A stretch of 64,000 nt of DNA, from the NCBI RefSeq assembly GCF_001506075.1, contig NZ_KQ947475.1, positions 1,370,154 to 1,434,153 of the forward strand. Direction: 5' to 3'. This document shows, in pieces, positions 62,780 to 64,000 of the stretch. The DNA comes from Vibrio sp. MEBiC08052 (GTDB lineage: Bacteria > Pseudomonadota > Gammaproteobacteria > Enterobacterales > Vibrionaceae). The position numbers were made by a program, and so were the translations under genes. Every line of letters begins with the position of its first letter. Within the stretch, counting starts at the first letter, position 1. The notes beneath the pieces were generated by a model. It did no database searches. It had not been told where the DNA came from and worked only from the letters and a program-made list of their open reading frames with translations.

Positions 62780-63232
62780 TTTCCGGCGCTCAAATATGGC
62801 GCACAATTCCGTTCTTCGATTTTAGTGACATCGGTGGTTTGTGCGCCAGTTCATCTTTCAGAAATGAAAGACGAACCAGAAAATTTTTTTTGTTTGGCTT
62901 GGTCGTGCGCGTTTCAGAACCAGCTTTTACGGGCGTCCTGCCCGGAAAAGCTTAATCATTCTTCCATGAATGATTTTCTTGGTTGGGTGGCTATTTTGAG
63001 TTGGGTGAAACTCTGAATCAATAAAGCTAAATTGATCGATGATCTCAGGGTGAAAATTCAGGACGAATTTTCAGGATTGCTTGAGCAGGATGCGAATCAA
63101 TCCGACCCTGATTACGCGCGCTGAACTCAAAAAGATGCTTTTGGTTACTTTTGACATTTATCAAAAGGAACTGGGGCGCAGTCGGAGATGCAAATAAAAT
63201 CGAGGAACTGGATTGCGCACCAAACCAACAGA
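62780..63232 (+). repeat. Dispersed repeat, complete copy 3
   Basis: The ends TGGCGCACAATTCC and GGATTGCGCACCAA are imperfect inverted repeats. Hairpins are CTTTC/GAAAG (62855-62870), CGGGC/GCCCG (62930-62944), AATCATTC/GAATGATT (62954-62975) and GAAAATTC/GAATTTTC (63052-63072). The first and third stems differ from copy 2 by paired, compensating changes. Confidence 0.82.
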
Positions 63233-63440
63233 TTTAATATTGAACACACCAAACCACAATTTAATCACCTCAAGCGAGCCTCCCTGTTACACCCATTCCA
63301 AAAATAACCACTCCCCATCAAAACCCCAAATTTAAACATGTTTTATAAATCCATTTGAGTATAATTGTTGATTCATATGAAAATAACTTTATCAATAAGC
63401 ATCCATCGATAAAACAATCACGGCTCAGCCAACAACGTCA
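63233..63440. other. Gap between repeat copy 3 and the right-edge gene
   Basis: This is an AT-rich non-coding stretch that should carry the promoter of the gene at 63441. No terminator-like hairpin or attC site is visible. Confidence 0.5.
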
Positions 63441-64000
63441 ATGAACTATCAAACCACTCAAATCTACAACCTGATGAGGTACGAATTTGCTCAAGTTGAA
63501 GGGGATTTTGCCTCCTTACGTGAGTCAGAGATGAAATCTGTCATGCCTGCCGGAATACGCTTTGCAGATTTTCTTGAACAACTTCACTACGGTCATCAAG
63601 TGTTACTGACGGATGTACCATCGATTCCTTTGCTGATCCGGGATCGGGATGAATGGGGCAATCAATATTGGCGAGTGAATCCTGCGGTTGAGCCTCATCT
63701 CGACTTGCTGGCTAACAAGGCTTATACCGCCAGAGTTGAATGGGTCAATCATGGCATTGGTTCAACTTATTCCGGCAGCGTTAACGCTTCTGTTTATACT
63801 GAGCCTTATGTCGAACGCGAACCTGTGAAACTCACTTTAGAAGAGCGGCTGGTCAGGCAGCGTCAGGAGCGACTACGGGAGCTGGATAAAATCCCACTGC
63901 CTTCATCTGCATGGCAGAACGTATTTAACAAACCGCCAGTCAAACCCTCCCGTTTCGTCAAATCTGCGTTGGTGCCGATCGGTACGTGTGATATCGGTAC
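63441..64000 (+). CDS. Unidentified protein, N-terminal part, cut by the window edge
   Basis: An open frame starts with the ATG at 63441 and runs without a stop to the last base, giving at least 186 residues. It has no signal peptide and is charged and soluble-looking. Landmarks are GIRFADFLEQLHYGHQ, LIRDRDEWGNQYWRVNP and an Arg/Glu-rich helix LEERLVRQRQERLRELDK, followed by a proline-rich stretch. I do not recognise the family. The layout (folded N-part, linker, likely long continuation) would suit a large multidomain protein such as a secreted-toxin N-terminus, but that is a guess. Confidence 0.6.
   Translation, partial: MNYQTTQIYNLMRYEFAQVEGDFASLRESEMKSVMPAGIRFADFLEQLHYGHQVLLTDVPSIPLLIRDRDEWGNQYWRVNPAVEPHLDLLANKAYTARVEWVNHGIGSTYSGSVNASVYTEPYVEREPVKLTLEERLVRQRQERLRELDKIPLPSSAWQNVFNKPPVKPSRFVKSALVPIGTCDIG

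Overview
The window looks like chromosomal DNA of a marine gammaproteobacterium of the Vibrionaceae, most likely a Vibrio. The reasons are the VCR-like attC sites of a chromosomal integron cassette run, AT-rich Fur boxes of the GATAAT type, a vanchrobactin/enterobactin-type catecholate siderophore locus and the general gene style. I cannot name the species.

Layout. (1) 0.5-7.5 kb: a di/tricarboxylate locus with a YnfM-like MFS transporter, a CitA/DcuS-like sensor kinase, a DASS (CitT-like) transporter, the convergent response regulator and a PrpF/GalD-family isomerase. (2) 8.5-10 kb: an exported GH51 arabinofuranosidase. (3) 10.6-18.4 kb: a complete type I Zorya anti-phage system, zorABCD, in one tight operon. 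(4) 18.5-41.4 kb: a Fur-controlled catecholate siderophore island. It holds a TonB receptor, a Fes-like esterase, an MbtH protein, a 2820-residue NRPS (C-A-T-E-C-A-T-TE), a FepCGD-type importer, an EntS-type exporter, a FepB-type lipoprotein and entB, entE, entC and entA. The A-domain pockets and the epimerase predict a 2,3-dihydroxybenzoyl-D-(basic amino acid)-L-serine unit, probably cyclised as a trimer. (5) 41.5-47.1 kb: a seven-gene operon with a polar amino-acid ABC importer, RidA, an IclR regulator and a Zn/PLP D-serine-dehydratase-type enzyme. This reads as D-amino-acid scavenging. (6) 47.5-50.9 kb: a LacI regulator divergent from an ascorbate-type PTS (IIA, IIB, IIC), with a large palindromic operator. 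(7) 51-58.4 kb: AraC regulators, an ornithine-cyclodeaminase-like protein, a FAD amino-acid/amine oxidase, an APC permease and a second DASS transporter. (8) 58.4-63.2 kb: a mobile accessory region. It has integron cassettes (GNAT remnant, NucS-like nuclease, GFA protein, cytidine-deaminase-like protein) with attC sites but no integrase, a ParE/Phd toxin-antitoxin pair, a small secreted cysteine-rich protein, and several copies of a ~450-bp dispersed repeat. (9) From 63.4 kb an unidentified gene runs off the right edge.

The best-supported known systems are Zorya and the siderophore island. The least familiar element is the ~450-bp repeat. Its two complete copies have imperfect terminal inverted repeats and several internal hairpins, two of which show compensatory base changes between copies. 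Pieces of the same repeat sit exactly at the edges of the cassette block.
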